A DNA stretch of 64,000 nt from Pseudomonas oryzihabitans (GCF_024652905.1 NZ_CP102428.1:4634001-4698000), one strand, 5' to 3'; counted from the first letter of the stretch, positions 20,549 through 32,216 are shown. Notes: generated from the sequence alone by a model not told the origin. Numbers and translations are program-made.

Positions 20549-20700
20549 AGAAGGGCGATCTGCCCACCAAGGTCTGTCCGGTCTGCCAGCGGCCCTTCGC
20601 CTGGCGCAAGAAATGGGAGCGCAACTGGGACGAGGTGCGCTACTGCTCCGAGCGCTGTCGCCGGCAGCGCGGCAGCCTCGGCGGCGAGCCGGGACCCTGA
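20545..20700 (+). CDS. DUF2256 zinc-ribbon-like protein, 51 aa
   Basis: This tiny basic protein has four cysteines in CPVCQRPF and [10 protein letters not shown], a likely zinc site, and the [14 protein letters not shown] core of DUF2256. Its ATG overlaps the photolyase stop (ATGA), so production is tied to the photolyase. DUF2256 genes are known to sit beside photolyases in many bacteria. The molecular role is unknown. Confidence 0.88.
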   Translation: MKKGDLPTKVCPVCQRPFAWRKKWERNWDEVRYCSERCRRQRGSLGGEPGP

Positions 20701-20742
20701 TGTGCTAGGCTCGGCTCCTTTTTTCACGATGGAAAGGCTGCT

Positions 20743-21360
20743 ATGAACGACATCCTGCTCGATACCGACGAGGCTCGCGTCAGCTACGGCATCGGCCGCC
20801 AGCTGGGCGATCAGCTGCGCCAGAATCCGGTCCCCGGCATGCAACTGGCTGCCGTGCTCGCCGGCCTCACCGAAGCTTTCGATGGCCAGGATTCCCAGGT
20901 GGACGTCGAGTCGCTGAATGCCAGCTTCCGCGTTATCCGCGAGCGCATGCAGGCGGAAGCCCAGGCCAAGGCCGCCGCAGCGGCCCAGGAAGGCGTCGAC
21001 TACCTGAAGGCCAACGCCGAGCGCCCCGGCGTCGTGGTGCTGCCGTCCGGTCTGCAATATGAAGTGCTCACCCAAGGTGAGGGCGCTACGCCAACCCGCG
21101 AAGACCAGGTACGCACCCACTACCATGGCACCCTCATCGATGGCAGCGTGTTCGACAGCTCCTACCAGCGCGGCCAGCCGGCCGAGTTTCCGGTCGGCGG
21201 CGTGATCGCCGGCTGGACCGAAGCCCTGCAACTGATGCCCGCCGGTAGCAAGTGGCGCCTGCATGTGCCCAGCGAACTGGCCTATGGCGCCCAAGGCGTC
21301 GGCGGCATCCCGCCGCACAGCGTGCTGGTGTTCGACGTCGAGTTGCTCGACGTTCTCTAA
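20743..21360 (+). CDS. fklB: FKBP-type peptidyl-prolyl isomerase
   Basis: This 205-residue FklB-like protein has an N-terminal helical dimerisation part (residues 1-90, ending in an Ala/Glu-rich helix) and a C-terminal FKBP domain. FKBP features include GEGATPTREDQVRTHYHGTLIDGSVFDSS (read in pieces), the FPVGGVIAGWTEALQLMPAGSKW core and IPPHSVLVFDVELL. No signal peptide is seen, so it should act in the cytoplasm as a folding helper. It starts at ATG 20743 and ends two bases before the convergent PA4570-like gene. Confidence 0.93.
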   Translation: MNDILLDTDEARVSYGIGRQLGDQLRQNPVPGMQLAAVLAGLTEAFDGQDSQVDVESLNASFRVIRERMQAEAQAKAAAAAQEGVDYLKANAERPGVVVLPSGLQYEVLTQGEGATPTREDQVRTHYHGTLIDGSVFDSSYQRGQPAEFPVGGVIAGWTEALQLMPAGSKWRLHVPSELAYGAQGVGGIPPHSVLVFDVELLDVL

Positions 21361-21362
21361 CG

Positions 21363-21617
21363 CTAGCAGTCCAGGCGTAGCGCCTCGTTTTCCGGGCGCA
21401 GCGCCAGGGCGTAGCTGAACAGGAAGACCTGGCGGATCTGCTCCTTCACCACCCGCGGTTCGCTGGAAGTGAGGCTGTGCAGATCCAGCTCGCCTAGGTC
21501 CTTGAGCTCTTCCAGGGCCGTCTCGTCCAACTCCGCGCAAACCTTGCCGGTTTCCCGATTGAGGATGCGCAGATAGGGATGAGGCCGGTCCAGCCAGGCG
21601 TCGATCAGATAAGTCAT
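21363..21617 (-). CDS. PA4570-like small protein, iron regulated
   Basis: This 84-residue soluble protein (MTYLIDAWLDRPHPYLRILN, ending EALRLDC) resembles the PA4570 family, found just before ispB in P. aeruginosa as here. Function is unknown. A near-perfect Fur box sits 25-46 bases upstream, so expression should rise in iron starvation, in line with what I recall for PA4570. AGGAGCC, eight bases before the ATG, is the ribosome site. It converges on fklB. Confidence 0.85.
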   Translation of the reverse strand: MTYLIDAWLDRPHPYLRILNRETGKVCAELDETALEELKDLGELDLHSLTSSEPRVVKEQIRQVFLFSYALALRPENEALRLDC

Positions 21618-21641
21618 GGCAAGGCTCCTACTGTGCTATTT

Positions 21642-21663
21642 ATGAGAATAATTCTTATTCAAT
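21642..21663. promoter_or_regulatory. Fur box upstream of the PA4570-like gene
   Basis: ATGAGAATAATTCTTATTCA at 21642-21661 is an almost perfect palindrome of the Fur type (GAGAATAATTCTTATTC core). It lies where the promoter of the PA4570-like gene should be and predicts iron-dependent repression. Confidence 0.88.
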
Positions 21664-21701
21664 AAATAGCAAGGGGTTACCTGACTTTTTTGGTCGGACA
21701 T

Positions 21702-21733
21702 GAAAAAGCCCGCAGTCTGACGACGGCGGGCTT
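21702..21733 (-). terminator. Rho-independent terminator of ispB
   Basis: AAGCCCGC (21706-21713) pairs with GCGGGCTT (21726-21733). Read on the minus strand, the stem is followed by TTT. It lies 20 bases past the ispB stop. Confidence 0.85.
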
Positions 21734-21752
21734 GATCAGTCAGCGCCGGGCG

Positions 21753-22727
21753 TCAGTGGGTACGGGCCACCGAGAAGCGACCCAGTTCGGCCAGGGCGTC
21801 GCGATATTCACTGGCGGGCAGGGCGTCCAGGCAAGCGATGGCCCGCTCGGCGAATTCCTGCGCCTTGCGCGCCGTGTAGTCGAGGGCGCCGGCGGCTTCG
21901 ACGGCGGCACGCACGCTTTCCAGGTCCTGGCTGCCGCCCTGGCGGATCGCTTGGCGCACCAGCGCCGCCTGTTCGGCAGTGCCTTCGCGCATGGTCACGA
22001 TCAGCGGCAGGGTCGGCTTGCCCTCGGCGAGGTCGTCACCGACGTTCTTGCCCAGGGCCACGGCGTCGCCTTGGTAGTCGAGCAGGTCATCGACCAGTTG
22101 GAAGGCCACGCCCAGGTGATCGCCATAGCGGCGCAGGGCTTCGGCCTGCTCGGCGTTGGCGCCGGCCAGGATCGCCGCGCTGTGGGTGGAGGCTTCGAAG
22201 AGCATGGCGGTCTTGCCGCGGATGACCTCCATGTAGATCTCTTCGGTGGTGCTGGCGTCACGGATCTTCGACAGCTGCAGTACCTCGCCTTCGGCGATGA
22301 CGCGGGTCGCCTGGGAGATGATGCGCATCACCTCCATGGAGCCCAGCGCCACCATCATCTCGAAGGAGCGGGCATAGAGGAAATCGCCGACCAGCACGCT
22401 GGGCGCATTGCCCCAGAGGGCATTGGCGGTGGAACGGCCGCGGCGCATCCCCGAGGCATCGACGACATCGTCGTGCAGCAGGGTGGAGGTGTGTAGGAAT
22501 TCGATGGTGGCCGCCAGCAGCTGCAGATCGTGGTCGGCGCGCCCGAGGGCCTTGCCGGCCAGCAGGACCAGCAGCGGACGCAGGCGTTTGCCGCCGGCGG
22601 AGACGATGTAGTCGCCAATCTTCTCGACCAGCGGCACGCGCGAGGTCAGCTGCTGGCGGATGATGCCGTCTACGGCGGCGAAATCGTCCGTCACCACGCG
22701 ATAGAAGGACTGGGATTGCTGCGTCAT
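21753..22727 (-). CDS. ispB: Octaprenyl/polyprenyl diphosphate synthase
   Basis: This 324-residue trans-prenyltransferase makes the polyprenyl side chain of ubiquinone from FPP and IPP. The first Asp-rich motif is in LLHDDVVDASGMRRG and the second in LVDDLLDYQGD. GKRLRPLLVLL near residue 50 binds IPP. Pseudomonas mainly has UQ-9, so the product may be nonaprenyl. Length and start (MTQQSQSFYRVV) are normal. It is divergent from rplU, as in P. aeruginosa. Confidence 0.95.
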   Translation of the reverse strand: MTQQSQSFYRVVTDDFAAVDGIIRQQLTSRVPLVEKIGDYIVSAGGKRLRPLLVLLAGKALGRADHDLQLLAATIEFLHTSTLLHDDVVDASGMRRGRSTANALWGNAPSVLVGDFLYARSFEMMVALGSMEVMRIISQATRVIAEGEVLQLSKIRDASTTEEIYMEVIRGKTAMLFEASTHSAAILAGANAEQAEALRRYGDHLGVAFQLVDDLLDYQGDAVALGKNVGDDLAEGKPTLPLIVTMREGTAEQAALVRQAIRQGGSQDLESVRAAVEAAGALDYTARKAQEFAERAIACLDALPASEYRDALAELGRFSVARTH

Positions 22728-23127
22728 TGAGAGGTGTCCACTGGAGGTCCGGGCAATATTCAGGCGGCCGGATGGCGCATGACCGCCAGACTATGCCCTA
22801 GGGACCGGCACCAGTGCCATGCCCAGGGATTGCCATCGCGCTCCCGCGGCTCGCCGCTCCTGCCGATTCGGTTGGGCACCGGCCGGGCATGGCCGCTGAA
22901 CGAGGTTGCGCGGCATGCTAGGGGTGGGGTGGGGGACTGTCAAGGCGCGGGCGGGCGGCTCTTGCCTCCGGGCCTTGGCTTGCGTAGAATCGCGGGCCCT
23001 GAACATTCCTAGGGTTAACCCCCTGTCTTACGCAATTGCGCGGCGCTCCTTCCGGTCCCGTGCAGCCATGCCGGTCGACGATACCTCCTATAAAGCACCG
23101 GGTGAGCAGGTTTAACGGAGATTTACC
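22728..23127. other. ispB/rplU divergent region, no gene seen
   Basis: These 400 bases contain no convincing gene. They hold a likely rplU promoter at 22962-22990, a palindrome GGGTTAACCC at 23012-23021 downstream of it, and a leader of roughly 130 nt before rplU. An ispB promoter must also lie here, but I cannot place it. Confidence 0.6.
22962..22990 (+). promoter_or_regulatory. Probable sigma-70 promoter of rplU-rpmA
   Basis: TTGCCT (-35), 17-base spacer, TAGAAT (-10). It faces rplU with a leader of about 130 nt. Confidence 0.5.
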
Positions 23128-23442
23128 ATGTCCTACGCAGTTATCGTTACCGGTGGCAAGCAATACAAGGTCGCCGAAGGCGAGTACCTGAAGGTCGAGA
23201 AGCTCGACATCGCCACCGGTGAAACCGTCACCTTCGACCAGGTTCTGCTGGTTGGCAACGGTGACGACGTCAAGATCGGTCTGCCGGTCGTTGATGGTGC
23301 CAAAGTGACCGCCGAAGTGACCGCCCAGGGCCGTCACGACAAGGTCACCATCATCAAATTCCGTCGTCGTAAGCATCACATGAAGCGTCAGGGCCACCGT
23401 CAGTGGTTCACTGAAATCAAGATCACTGGCATCCAGGCCTGA
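23128..23442 (+). CDS. rplU: 50S ribosomal protein L21
   Basis: This 104-residue protein binds 23S rRNA in the large subunit. The sequence [20 protein letters not shown] and the basic end [15 protein letters not shown] are typical, and the length is usual. ACGGAG precedes the ATG. rpmA follows 26 bases downstream with the same ACGGAG ribosome site, so the two form the standard L21-L27 operon. Confidence 0.98.
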   Translation: MSYAVIVTGGKQYKVAEGEYLKVEKLDIATGETVTFDQVLLVGNGDDVKIGLPVVDGAKVTAEVTAQGRHDKVTIIKFRRRKHHMKRQGHRQWFTEIKITGIQA

Positions 23443-23468
23443 TCTCGCCTCTAACGGAGAATTGACTC

Positions 23469-23729
23469 ATGGCACACAAAAAAGCGGGTGGTTCTACTCG
23501 TAACGGTCGCGATTCCGAAAGCAAACGCCTTGGCGTGAAGCTGTACGGCGGCCAGGTCGTCAAGGCCGGTAACATCATCGTGCGTCAGCGCGGCACCCAG
23601 TACCATGCCGGTTACGGCGTGGGCCTTGGCAAGGATCACACCCTGTTCGCGAAAGTGGACGGCGTGATCAAGTTCGACGTGAAGGGCGCCTTCGGCCGTC
23701 GTTACGTGAGCATCGTCGCCGCCGCCTAA
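23469..23729 (+). CDS. rpmA: 50S ribosomal protein L27
   Basis: This 86-residue protein reaches the peptidyl transferase centre with its N-terminal tail. The start [20 protein letters not shown] needs only Met removal, without the cleaved leader of Firmicutes. The core [21 protein letters not shown] is fully conserved. A terminator follows, partly separating it from obg. Confidence 0.98.
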   Translation: MAHKKAGGSTRNGRDSESKRLGVKLYGGQVVKAGNIIVRQRGTQYHAGYGVGLGKDHTLFAKVDGVIKFDVKGAFGRRYVSIVAAA

Positions 23730-23744
23730 GGCCCGTGACGAAAG

Positions 23745-23774
23745 AAAAGCCCTGTCTACCCGACGGGGCTTTTT
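23745..23774 (+). terminator. Terminator after rpmA
   Basis: AAAAGCCC pairs with GGGGCTTTT around a TGTC...GAC inner stem, ending in TTTT. It lies 15 bases past the rpmA stop. Confidence 0.85.
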
Positions 23775-23780
23775 CGTTTG

Positions 23781-25063
<1,283 letters not shown>

Positions 25064-25078
25064 GAAAGGAGCTTGCCC

Positions 25079-26197
25079 ATGCGTGATCAGGTGTCTGGCG
25101 CCCAGCGCTGGGTGGTGAAGATCGGTAGTGCCCTGCTGACCGACGACGGTCGTTGCCTGGACGGCGGGGCCATGGCCGGCTGGGTCGAGCAGATGGTGGC
25201 GCTGCACCAGGCCGGCATCGAGCTGGTGCTGGTCTCTTCGGGGGCGGTGGCGGCTGGTATGAGTCGGCTCGGCTGGGCGCAGCGCCCGACCGCCATCAAC
25301 GAGTTGCAGGCCGCGGCGGCGGTGGGGCAGATGGGGCTGGTGCAGGCCTGGGAATCCAGTTTCGCCGAGCATCAGGTGCAGACCGCGCAGATCCTGCTCA
25401 CCCATGACGACCTGTCCGATCGCAAGCGCTATCTCAATGCCCGCAGCACCCTGCGCACCCTGGTGAGCCTGGGTGTGGTGCCGGTGATCAACGAGAACGA
25501 TACCGTCGTGACCGACGAGATCCGCTTTGGCGACAACGACACCCTGGCTGCCCTGGTGGCCAACCTAGTCGAGGCCGATCTGCTGGTCATCCTCACCGAT
25601 CGCGATGGCATGTTCGACGCCGATCCGCGCAACAACCCCGACGCCAGCCTCATCAGCGAGGCGCGCGCCGACGATCCGGCCCTGGATCTGGTCGCTGGCG
25701 GTACCGGCGGCGCCCTGGGGCGTGGCGGCATGCAGACCAAGCTGCGCGCGGCTCGTCTCGCGGCGCGCTCCGGTGCCTATACCGTCATCGTCGGTGGCCG
25801 TATCCAGCAGGTGCTCAGTCGCCTGCAGCAGGGCGAGCAGCTGGGCACCCTGCTGTCACCCGAGCGCGGCCTGGTGGCGGCGCGCAAGCAGTGGCTGGCC
25901 GGGCATTTGCAGGTGCGTGGCACCCTGCGCCTGGACGCCGGTGCGGTGCAGGCCCTGGTGGGCGGGCATCGTAGTCTGCTGCCGGTGGGTGTGCGGGAGT
26001 TGGAGGGCAGCTTCCGGCGTGGCGAGATGGTCGCCTGCGTCGGTCCGGATGGGCGCGAAGTGGCGCGTGGTCTGGTCAACTACAGTGCGACCGAGGCGCG
26101 ACGCATCCTAGGAAGACCTTCGGATGCCATCGTCGTCGAGTTGGGTTACGTCTACGAACCCGAACTGATCCATCGGGACAATCTGGTCCTGGTCTGA
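25079..26197 (+). CDS. proB: Glutamate 5-kinase
   Basis: This 372-residue enzyme phosphorylates glutamate in the first step of proline synthesis and is normally feedback-inhibited by proline. The kinase domain holds [28 protein letters not shown] and [16 protein letters not shown]-terminal PUA domain covers about residues 280-372. AAAGGAG lies seven bases before ATG 25079. An upstream TTG (25073) is less well placed. The obg-proB pairing is as in P. aeruginosa. Confidence 0.96.
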   Translation: MRDQVSGAQRWVVKIGSALLTDDGRCLDGGAMAGWVEQMVALHQAGIELVLVSSGAVAAGMSRLGWAQRPTAINELQAAAAVGQMGLVQAWESSFAEHQVQTAQILLTHDDLSDRKRYLNARSTLRTLVSLGVVPVINENDTVVTDEIRFGDNDTLAALVANLVEADLLVILTDRDGMFDADPRNNPDASLISEARADDPALDLVAGGTGGALGRGGMQTKLRAARLAARSGAYTVIVGGRIQQVLSRLQQGEQLGTLLSPERGLVAARKQWLAGHLQVRGTLRLDAGAVQALVGGHRSLLPVGVRELEGSFRRGEMVACVGPDGREVARGLVNYSATEARRILGRPSDAIVVELGYVYEPELIHRDNLVLV

Positions 26198-26253
26198 CGA
26201 TCGTCGATCCTGGCGCCTCTTCGGAGGCGTTGTGTTCTCAAATCGCAGGCAAT

Positions 26254-26279
26254 AAAAAACCGGCCGAGGCCGGTTTTTT
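26254..26279. terminator. Bidirectional terminator between proB and rpsT
   Basis: AAAAAACCGGCC, GA, GGCCGGTTTTTT: a symmetric stem with T-runs on both strands, serving the convergent proB and rpsT genes. Confidence 0.95.
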
Positions 26280-26292
26280 ATTCGAACGCTGA

Positions 26293-26571
26293 TCAGGCGG
26301 CGGCGGGGGTAGCCAGGGCCTTGATGTGAGCGTTCAGGCGGCTCTTGTGGCGAGCGGCCTTGTTCTTGTCGATGATGCCCTTGTCGGCCATGCGGTCGAT
26401 GACCGGAACGGCAGCGATATAGGCGGACTTGGCTTTTTCCAGGTCCTTGGCGTCGATCGCCTTGACGACGTTCTTGATGTAGGTGCGCACCATGGAGCGC
26501 AGGCTCGCATTGTGGCTGCGACGCTTCTCAGCCTGTTTGGCGCGTTTTTTGGCGGAGGGGGAGTTAGCCAC
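26293..26571 (-). CDS. rpsT: 30S ribosomal protein S20
   Basis: This 92-residue basic protein binds 16S rRNA early in 30S assembly. The start is GTG at 26571, giving [20 protein letters not shown] as in the family and preceded by AAGGAG. A longer in-frame start would add a non-conserved 36-residue stretch. A GTG start may help limit S20 output. The middle ([28 protein letters not shown]) is typical. It is divergent from murJ. Confidence 0.97.
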   Translation of the reverse strand: MANSPSAKKRAKQAEKRRSHNASLRSMVRTYIKNVVKAIDAKDLEKAKSAYIAAVPVIDRMADKGIIDKNKAARHKSRLNAHIKALATPAAA

Positions 26572-26814
26572 CGTGGAGCTCCTTCGAAAAAGACTGTATT
26601 GGGTACAGAGCGAACTCTGTAGCGAGTACAGAGCTAAATTAAGGTCGCGAATCTTGACGCCCCTAGCGGCGGCTGTCAAGGCTGTCTGGATGGATATCCG
26701 GCTGGTCGCCGATGAAGTGCGTCGTTACACTCGATCGCTTGTGCCCATCGCGCGACTGCGCTCACGCGCATCTTTCGTCACCTCCCGCTGCGTTCACCGA
26801 GTGCTCTCTCAGTC

Positions 26815-28353
26815 ATGAATCTGCTCAAGTCCCTGGCCGCCGTCAGCTCCATGACCATGCTGTCCCGCGTGCTGGGTTTCGTGCGCGACACCATCGTCGC
26901 CCGCACCTTTGGCGCCGGCATGGCCACCGATGCCTTTTTCGTCGCCTTCAAGCTGCCCAATCTCTTGCGGCGTATCTTCGCCGAGGGCGCCTTCTCCCAG
27001 GCCTTCGTACCCATTCTGGCCGAATACAAGGCCCAGCAGGGCGAGGAGGCCACCCGCACCTTCCTGGCCTACGTCAGCGGCCTGCTGACCCTGGTGCTGG
27101 CCGTGGTCACGGTGCTGGGCATGCTGGCCGCGCCCCTGGTGATCTGGATCACCGCGCCGGGTTTCGCCGACACCCCGGAGAAATTCGCCCTCACCTCCAG
27201 CCTGCTGCGGGTGACCTTTCCCTACATCCTGCTGATCTCCCTGGCGTCCCTGGCCGGCGCCGTGCTCAACACCTGGAACAGGTTCAGCGTACCGGCCTTC
27301 GTACCGACCCTGCTCAACATCAGCATGATCATCTTCGCGCTGTTCCTGACGCCCTATTTCGATCCGCCGATCATGGCGCTGGCCTGGGCGACCCTGGTGG
27401 GTGGCCTGGCGCAGTTCCTCTATCAGCTGCCGCACCTCAAGCGCATCGGCATGCTGGTGCTGCCGCGGCTGAATCTGCGCGACGCCGGTGTCTGGCGGGT
27501 CATGAAACAGATGGGGCCGGCGATCCTAGGGGTCTCGGTCAGCCAGATCTCGCTGATCATCAACACCATCTTCGCCTCCTTCCTGGCCGCCGGCTCGGTG
27601 TCCTGGATGTACTACGCCGATCGCCTCATGGAATTGCCCTCGGGGGTGCTTGGCGTGGCCCTGGGGACCATCCTGCTGCCGGCGCTGTCGCGGACCTATG
27701 CCAAGGCCGATCGCCAGGAATACTCGCGGCTGCTCGACTGGGGCCTGCGGCTGTGCTTCCTGCTGGTGCTGCCCTGTTCCGCGGCCCTGGCGCTGCTGTC
27801 CGAGCCGCTGACCGTCTCGCTGTTCCAGTACGGTCGCTTCGATGCCCATGACGCCCTGATGACCCAGCGGGCGCTGGTCGCCTATGCCGTGGGACTGCTC
27901 GGCATCATCCTGGTCAAGGTGCTGGCGCCGGGCTTCTATGCCCAGCAGAACATCAAGACGCCGGTAAAGATCGCGCTCTTCACCCTGGCGGTGACCCAGG
28001 TGCTCAACCTGATCCTGATCGGGCCGCTGCAGCACGTCGGCCTGGCCCTGGCCATAGGTCTGGCGGCCTGTCTCAACGCCGGCCTTTTATTCTGGCAGTT
28101 GCGCCGCCATAACCTGTTCATTCCTCAGGCCGGCTGGACGGGCTTCCTGCTGCGACTGCTGATCGCGGTGGCGGTGATGAGCGCCGTCCTGTTCGGCCTG
28201 ATGCAGCTGCTGCCCAGTTGGAGCGAAGGGCTGATGTGGCAGCGCCTGCTGCGTCTGGGCGGCCTGGTCGCGGCGGGCGTACTGGCCTATTTCGCCAGCC
28301 TGTTCCTGCTCGGTTTCCGCCTGCGCGACTTCAATCGGCGGGCGGTGCTGTGA
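26815..28353 (+). CDS. murJ: Lipid II flippase MurJ
   Basis: This 512-residue MATE/MOP-fold protein has 13-14 hydrophobic segments and moves lipid II across the inner membrane for peptidoglycan synthesis. The N-terminus [21 protein letters not shown] and the [12 protein letters not shown] segment are typical, as is [13 protein letters not shown] with its conserved Arg. Length equals the family. It is followed by ribF after 79 bases, in the usual Pseudomonas order. Confidence 0.96.
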   Translation: MNLLKSLAAVSSMTMLSRVLGFVRDTIVARTFGAGMATDAFFVAFKLPNLLRRIFAEGAFSQAFVPILAEYKAQQGEEATRTFLAYVSGLLTLVLAVVTVLGMLAAPLVIWITAPGFADTPEKFALTSSLLRVTFPYILLISLASLAGAVLNTWNRFSVPAFVPTLLNISMIIFALFLTPYFDPPIMALAWATLVGGLAQFLYQLPHLKRIGMLVLPRLNLRDAGVWRVMKQMGPAILGVSVSQISLIINTIFASFLAAGSVSWMYYADRLMELPSGVLGVALGTILLPALSRTYAKADRQEYSRLLDWGLRLCFLLVLPCSAALALLSEPLTVSLFQYGRFDAHDALMTQRALVAYAVGLLGIILVKVLAPGFYAQQNIKTPVKIALFTLAVTQVLNLILIGPLQHVGLALAIGLAACLNAGLLFWQLRRHNLFIPQAGWTGFLLRLLIAVAVMSAVLFGLMQLLPSWSEGLMWQRLLRLGGLVAAGVLAYFASLFLLGFRLRDFNRRAVL

Positions 28354-28399
28354 TTGCACATGGCCGGGTGTGCGCCTGTCCTCGCGGCGGGCATCCGGA

Positions 28400-28405
28400 T
28401 ATAAT
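28400..28405 (+). promoter_or_regulatory. Possible -10 element for the ribF operon
   Basis: TATAAT, a perfect -10 hexamer, lies 27 bases before the ribF ATG in the murJ-ribF gap. No good -35 is seen at the right distance, so the promoter call is weak. Confidence 0.35.
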
Positions 28406-28432
28406 CGATTAATTTCTGAGCAATCCCTACCC

Positions 28433-29380
28433 ATGCAGCTGTTTCGCGGTCTCCATCATCTCGACGCCTTTCCCAAGGGCTGCGTTGCCACCATCGGCAA
28501 CTTCGACGGGGTTCACCTGGGGCACCAGGCCATCCTCGCGCGGCTGCGTGAGCGGGCGGCGGAGCTCGGGGTGCCCAGTTGCGTGGTGATCTTCGAACCG
28601 CAGCCCCGGGAATTCTTCCTGCCTGACATCGCGCCGGTGCGCTTGACCCGCCTGCGCGAGAAGCTGGAATGCTTCGCGCGCCTGGGCGTCGACAACGTGC
28701 TCTGCCTGAATTTCAATCGGCGGCTGCGCGAGTTGTCCGCCGAGGCCTTCGTCCAGCAGGTGCTGGTGGACGGCCTGGGGGTGAAGCACCTGGAGATCGG
28801 TGACGACTTCCGTTTCGGCTGCGACCGTGCCGGCGACTTCACCTACCTGAATCTGGCCGCTCGCGACCACGGTTTCACCCTGGAAGCCGCCACCACCGTC
28901 GAGTTGGATGGCCTGCGGGTAAGCAGTACCCTGATCCGCCAGGCCCTGGCCGATGGCGATCTGGCCCTGGCCGCGCGCATGCTGGGACGACCCTACAGCC
29001 TTTCGGGGCGGGTGTTGCATGGCCAGAAGCTGGCGCGTCAGCTGGGTTGGCCCACCGCCAACGTCCAGCTCAAGCGGCGTCGGCCGCCGCTACGCGGCGT
29101 CTATCTGGTCAGCAGCCTGATCGATGGGCGGGTGGTGCCAGGGGTGGCCAACATCGGCCAGCGGCCGACGGTGCAGGGCGATGGCCGTCCGCACCTGGAG
29201 ATCCATCTGCTGGACTTTGCCGGCGACCTCTATGGCCGCCACCTCAGCGTGACCTTCGTGCAGAAGGTCCGCGACGAACAGAAATTCGCCTCTCTGGAGG
29301 CCCTCAAGGCGGCGATCGAAGCGGACGTCGCCACGGCCCGCGCCTACTGGCAGGGGCAACCGTCAACGAGCCTGGACTGA
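28433..29380 (+). CDS. ribF: Bifunctional riboflavin kinase/FAD synthetase
   Basis: This 315-residue cytosolic enzyme makes FMN and FAD from riboflavin. The N-terminal adenylyltransferase part has [12 protein letters not shown]. The C-terminal kinase part has [10 protein letters not shown] and GWPTANVQ. The ATG at 28433 begins the conserved [11 protein letters not shown]; longer in-frame starts run into the murJ-ribF gap. It ends one base before ileS, so the two are cotranscribed. Confidence 0.95.
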   Translation: MQLFRGLHHLDAFPKGCVATIGNFDGVHLGHQAILARLRERAAELGVPSCVVIFEPQPREFFLPDIAPVRLTRLREKLECFARLGVDNVLCLNFNRRLRELSAEAFVQQVLVDGLGVKHLEIGDDFRFGCDRAGDFTYLNLAARDHGFTLEAATTVELDGLRVSSTLIRQALADGDLALAARMLGRPYSLSGRVLHGQKLARQLGWPTANVQLKRRRPPLRGVYLVSSLIDGRVVPGVANIGQRPTVQGDGRPHLEIHLLDFAGDLYGRHLSVTFVQKVRDEQKFASLEALKAAIEADVATARAYWQGQPSTSLD

Positions 29381-29381
29381 C

Positions 29382-32216
29382 ATGACCGATTACAAAGCGA
29401 CGCTCAATCTGCCGGAAACGGCATTCCCGATGAAAGCCGGCCTGCCGCAGCGCGAGCCGGAAGCGCTCAAGCGCTGGCAGGACATCGACCTGTACGGGAA
29501 GCTGCGCGCCATCGGCAAGGGCCGGCCGACCTTCATCCTGCATGACGGTCCGCCCTATGCCAACGGCAGCATCCACATCGGTCATGCGCTGAACAAGATC
29601 CTCAAGGACATCATCACCCGGTCCAAGACCCTGGCCGGCTTCGATGCCCCCTATGTGCCGGGCTGGGACTGCCATGGCCTGCCCATCGAGCACAAGGTGG
29701 AGACCACCTTCGGCAAGAATCAGCCGGCGGACCTGACCCGCGAGCGCTGCCGCGCCTATGCCAGCGAGCAGATCGAAGAGCAGAAGGCCGGCTTCGTCCG
29801 CCTGGGCGTACTGGGTGACTGGAGCAATCCCTACCTGACCATGAACTTCGCCAACGAGGCCGGCGAGATCCGTGCCCTGGGCGAGCTGGTCAAGAAGGGC
29901 TTCGTCTTCAAGGGCCTTAAGCCGGTTAACTTCTGCTTCGACTGCGGCTCGGCCCTGGCCGAGGCCGAGGTGGAGTATCAGGACAAGCGTTCCGACGCCA
30001 TCGACGTGGCCTTCCCGGTCGCCGATGCTGGCAAGCTGGCGGCCGCCTTCGGCCTCGGTGCGCTGGCCAAGCCCACCGCCATCGTCATCTGGACCACCAC
30101 CCCCTGGACCATCCCGGCCAACCAGGCGCTCAACGTGCATCCCGAATTCACCTATGCGCTGGTGGATGTCGGCGACCGCCTGCTGCTGCTGGCCGAAGAG
30201 CTGGTGGAAAGCTGCCTGGCGCGCTACGGCCTGCAGGGCGAGGTGATCGCCACTGCCCCGGGTACCGCCCTGGAACTGATCAACTTCCGCCACCCGCTGT
30301 ACGAGCGGCTGTCGCCCATCTACCTGGCCGAGTACGTCGAGCTGGGCGCCGGGACCGGTGTGGTGCACTGTTCGCCCGCCTATGGCGAGGACGACTTCCG
30401 CATCTGCAAGCAATACGGCCTGAGCAACGACGACATCCTCAATCCGGTGCAGAGCAATGGCGTCTACGCCGAGTCGCTGCCGCTGTTTGGTGGCCAGTTC
30501 ATCTGGAAGGCCAATCCGGCCATCGTCGCCACGCTGCAAGAGGCGGGCGCGCTGCTCAAGCACGAAGCGATCAATCACAGCTACATGCACTGCTGGCGCC
30601 ACAAGACTCCGCTGATCTATCGCGCCACCGCCCAGTGGTTCGTTGGCATGGACAAGCAGCCCAACGAAGGCGCCACCCTGCGCGAGCGCTCCCTGGAGGC
30701 CATCGAGCAGACCCAGTTCGTCCCGGCCTGGGGCCAGGCGCGGCTGCACGGCATGATCGCCGGACGTCCCGACTGGTGCATCTCGCGCCAGCGCAACTGG
30801 GGTGTGCCGATTCCCTTCTTCACCCACAAGGAAAGCGGCGAGCTGCATCCGCGCACCGTCGAGCTGATGGAAGAGGTCGCCCAGCGCGTCGAGCGCGAGG
30901 GCATCGAAGCCTGGTTCAAGCTCGATCCCGCCGAACTGCTCGGCGAAGAAGCCGGCCAGTACGACAAGAGTCGCGACACCCTCGACGTCTGGTTCGATTC
31001 CGGCACCACCCACTGGCACGTGCTGCGTGGCTCCCATGCCGAGCTCGCCCATGACCAGGGTCCGGTAGCCGATCTCTACCTTGAGGGTTCCGACCAGCAT
31101 CGCGGCTGGTTCCACTCCTCGCTGTTGACCGGTTGCGCCATCGACGGCCATGCCCCCTACAAGGAGCTGCTGACCCACGGTTTCACCGTGGACGAGCAGG
31201 GCCGCAAGCAGTCCAAGTCGCTGGGCAACGTGGTCGCTCCGCAAAAGGTCATCGACAGCCTGGGCGCCGACATCCTGCGCCTCTGGGTCGCCTCGACCGA
31301 CTACACCGGCGAGATGGCGGTCTCCGACCAGATACTGCAGCGCAGCGCCGACTCCTATCGCCGCATCCGTAACACCGCGCGCTTCCTGCTCTCCAACCTG
31401 TCCGGCTTCGATCCGGCGGTTAATCGGGTCGCCCCCGAGGACATGATCGACCTGGACCGCTGGGCCGTGGATCGCGCCCTGTTGCTGCAACGGGAAATCG
31501 AGCAGGCCTACGCTGAGTACCGCTTCCTCAACGTCTACCAGAAGGTGCACAACTTCTGCGTGCAGGAGCTGGGTGGCTTCTACTTGGACATCATCAAGGA
31601 CCGCCAGTACACCACCGGCGCCGACAGCCTGCCGCGGCGTTCCTGCCAGACCGCGCTGTACCTGATCGCCGAGGCCCTGGTGCGCTGGATCGCGCCCATC
31701 CTGTCCTTTACCGCCGACGAGATCTGGCAGTACCTGCCGGGCGAGCGGGAAGAGTCGGTGATGCTGACCACCTGGTACGACGGCCTCTTCGCCCTGCCCG
31801 AGGGCGCGACCCTGGATCGCGCCTACTGGGATCAGGTCATGGCGGTCAAGGCCGCGGTCAACAAGGAACTGGAAAACCAGCGTGCGGCCAAGACCCTCGG
31901 CGGCAGCCTGCAGGCGGAGATCACCCTCTACGCCGACAGCGCTCTGCAGACCGTGCTGGAGGCCCTGGGCAACGAACTGAGGTTCGTGCTGATCTCGTCC
32001 CAGGCGGCTGTCCAGCCGCTGGAACAGGCCCCGGAAGGCGCCGTGGTCAGCGAGCTGAGCGGGCTCAAGCTGGTGGTGCGCAAGTCCGAGGCACCCAAGT
32101 GCGCCCGCTGCTGGCACCACAGCCACAGCGTCGGCCAGGATGCCGCACACCCGGAGATCTGCGAGCGTTGCGTGACCAACGTCTACGGCGCAGGCGAGGT
32201 GCGTGAGCATGCGTGA
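29382..32216 (+). CDS. ileS: Isoleucyl-tRNA synthetase
   Basis: This 944-residue class I synthetase charges tRNA-Ile in the cytosol. It has [15 protein letters not shown] near residue 60 (HIGH motif), the editing domain with [13 protein letters not shown], and a C-terminal zinc site CARCWHHS...CERC. The second ATP motif reads KQSKS (K609) where most bacterial enzymes have KMSKS. Otherwise it looks intact and of normal length, so it should be active. It overlaps lspA by eight bases. Confidence 0.97.
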   Translation: MTDYKATLNLPETAFPMKAGLPQREPEALKRWQDIDLYGKLRAIGKGRPTFILHDGPPYANGSIHIGHALNKILKDIITRSKTLAGFDAPYVPGWDCHGLPIEHKVETTFGKNQPADLTRERCRAYASEQIEEQKAGFVRLGVLGDWSNPYLTMNFANEAGEIRALGELVKKGFVFKGLKPVNFCFDCGSALAEAEVEYQDKRSDAIDVAFPVADAGKLAAAFGLGALAKPTAIVIWTTTPWTIPANQALNVHPEFTYALVDVGDRLLLLAEELVESCLARYGLQGEVIATAPGTALELINFRHPLYERLSPIYLAEYVELGAGTGVVHCSPAYGEDDFRICKQYGLSNDDILNPVQSNGVYAESLPLFGGQFIWKANPAIVATLQEAGALLKHEAINHSYMHCWRHKTPLIYRATAQWFVGMDKQPNEGATLRERSLEAIEQTQFVPAWGQARLHGMIAGRPDWCISRQRNWGVPIPFFTHKESGELHPRTVELMEEVAQRVEREGIEAWFKLDPAELLGEEAGQYDKSRDTLDVWFDSGTTHWHVLRGSHAELAHDQGPVADLYLEGSDQHRGWFHSSLLTGCAIDGHAPYKELLTHGFTVDEQGRKQSKSLGNVVAPQKVIDSLGADILRLWVASTDYTGEMAVSDQILQRSADSYRRIRNTARFLLSNLSGFDPAVNRVAPEDMIDLDRWAVDRALLLQREIEQAYAEYRFLNVYQKVHNFCVQELGGFYLDIIKDRQYTTGADSLPRRSCQTALYLIAEALVRWIAPILSFTADEIWQYLPGEREESVMLTTWYDGLFALPEGATLDRAYWDQVMAVKAAVNKELENQRAAKTLGGSLQAEITLYADSALQTVLEALGNELRFVLISSQAAVQPLEQAPEGAVVSELSGLKLVVRKSEAPKCARCWHHSHSVGQDAAHPEICERCVTNVYGAGEVREHA

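Noticed and set aside
29304-32210. 968-codon open frame antisense to ileS
   Set aside because: A high-GC shadow. ileS on the plus strand has all family motifs; the antisense product has low-complexity Gly/Ala/Val/Leu/Gln content and no recognisable domain. The same applies to long frames opposite clpB (51021-52859), cyoB/C (61934-63952) and asrA (14938-16515).
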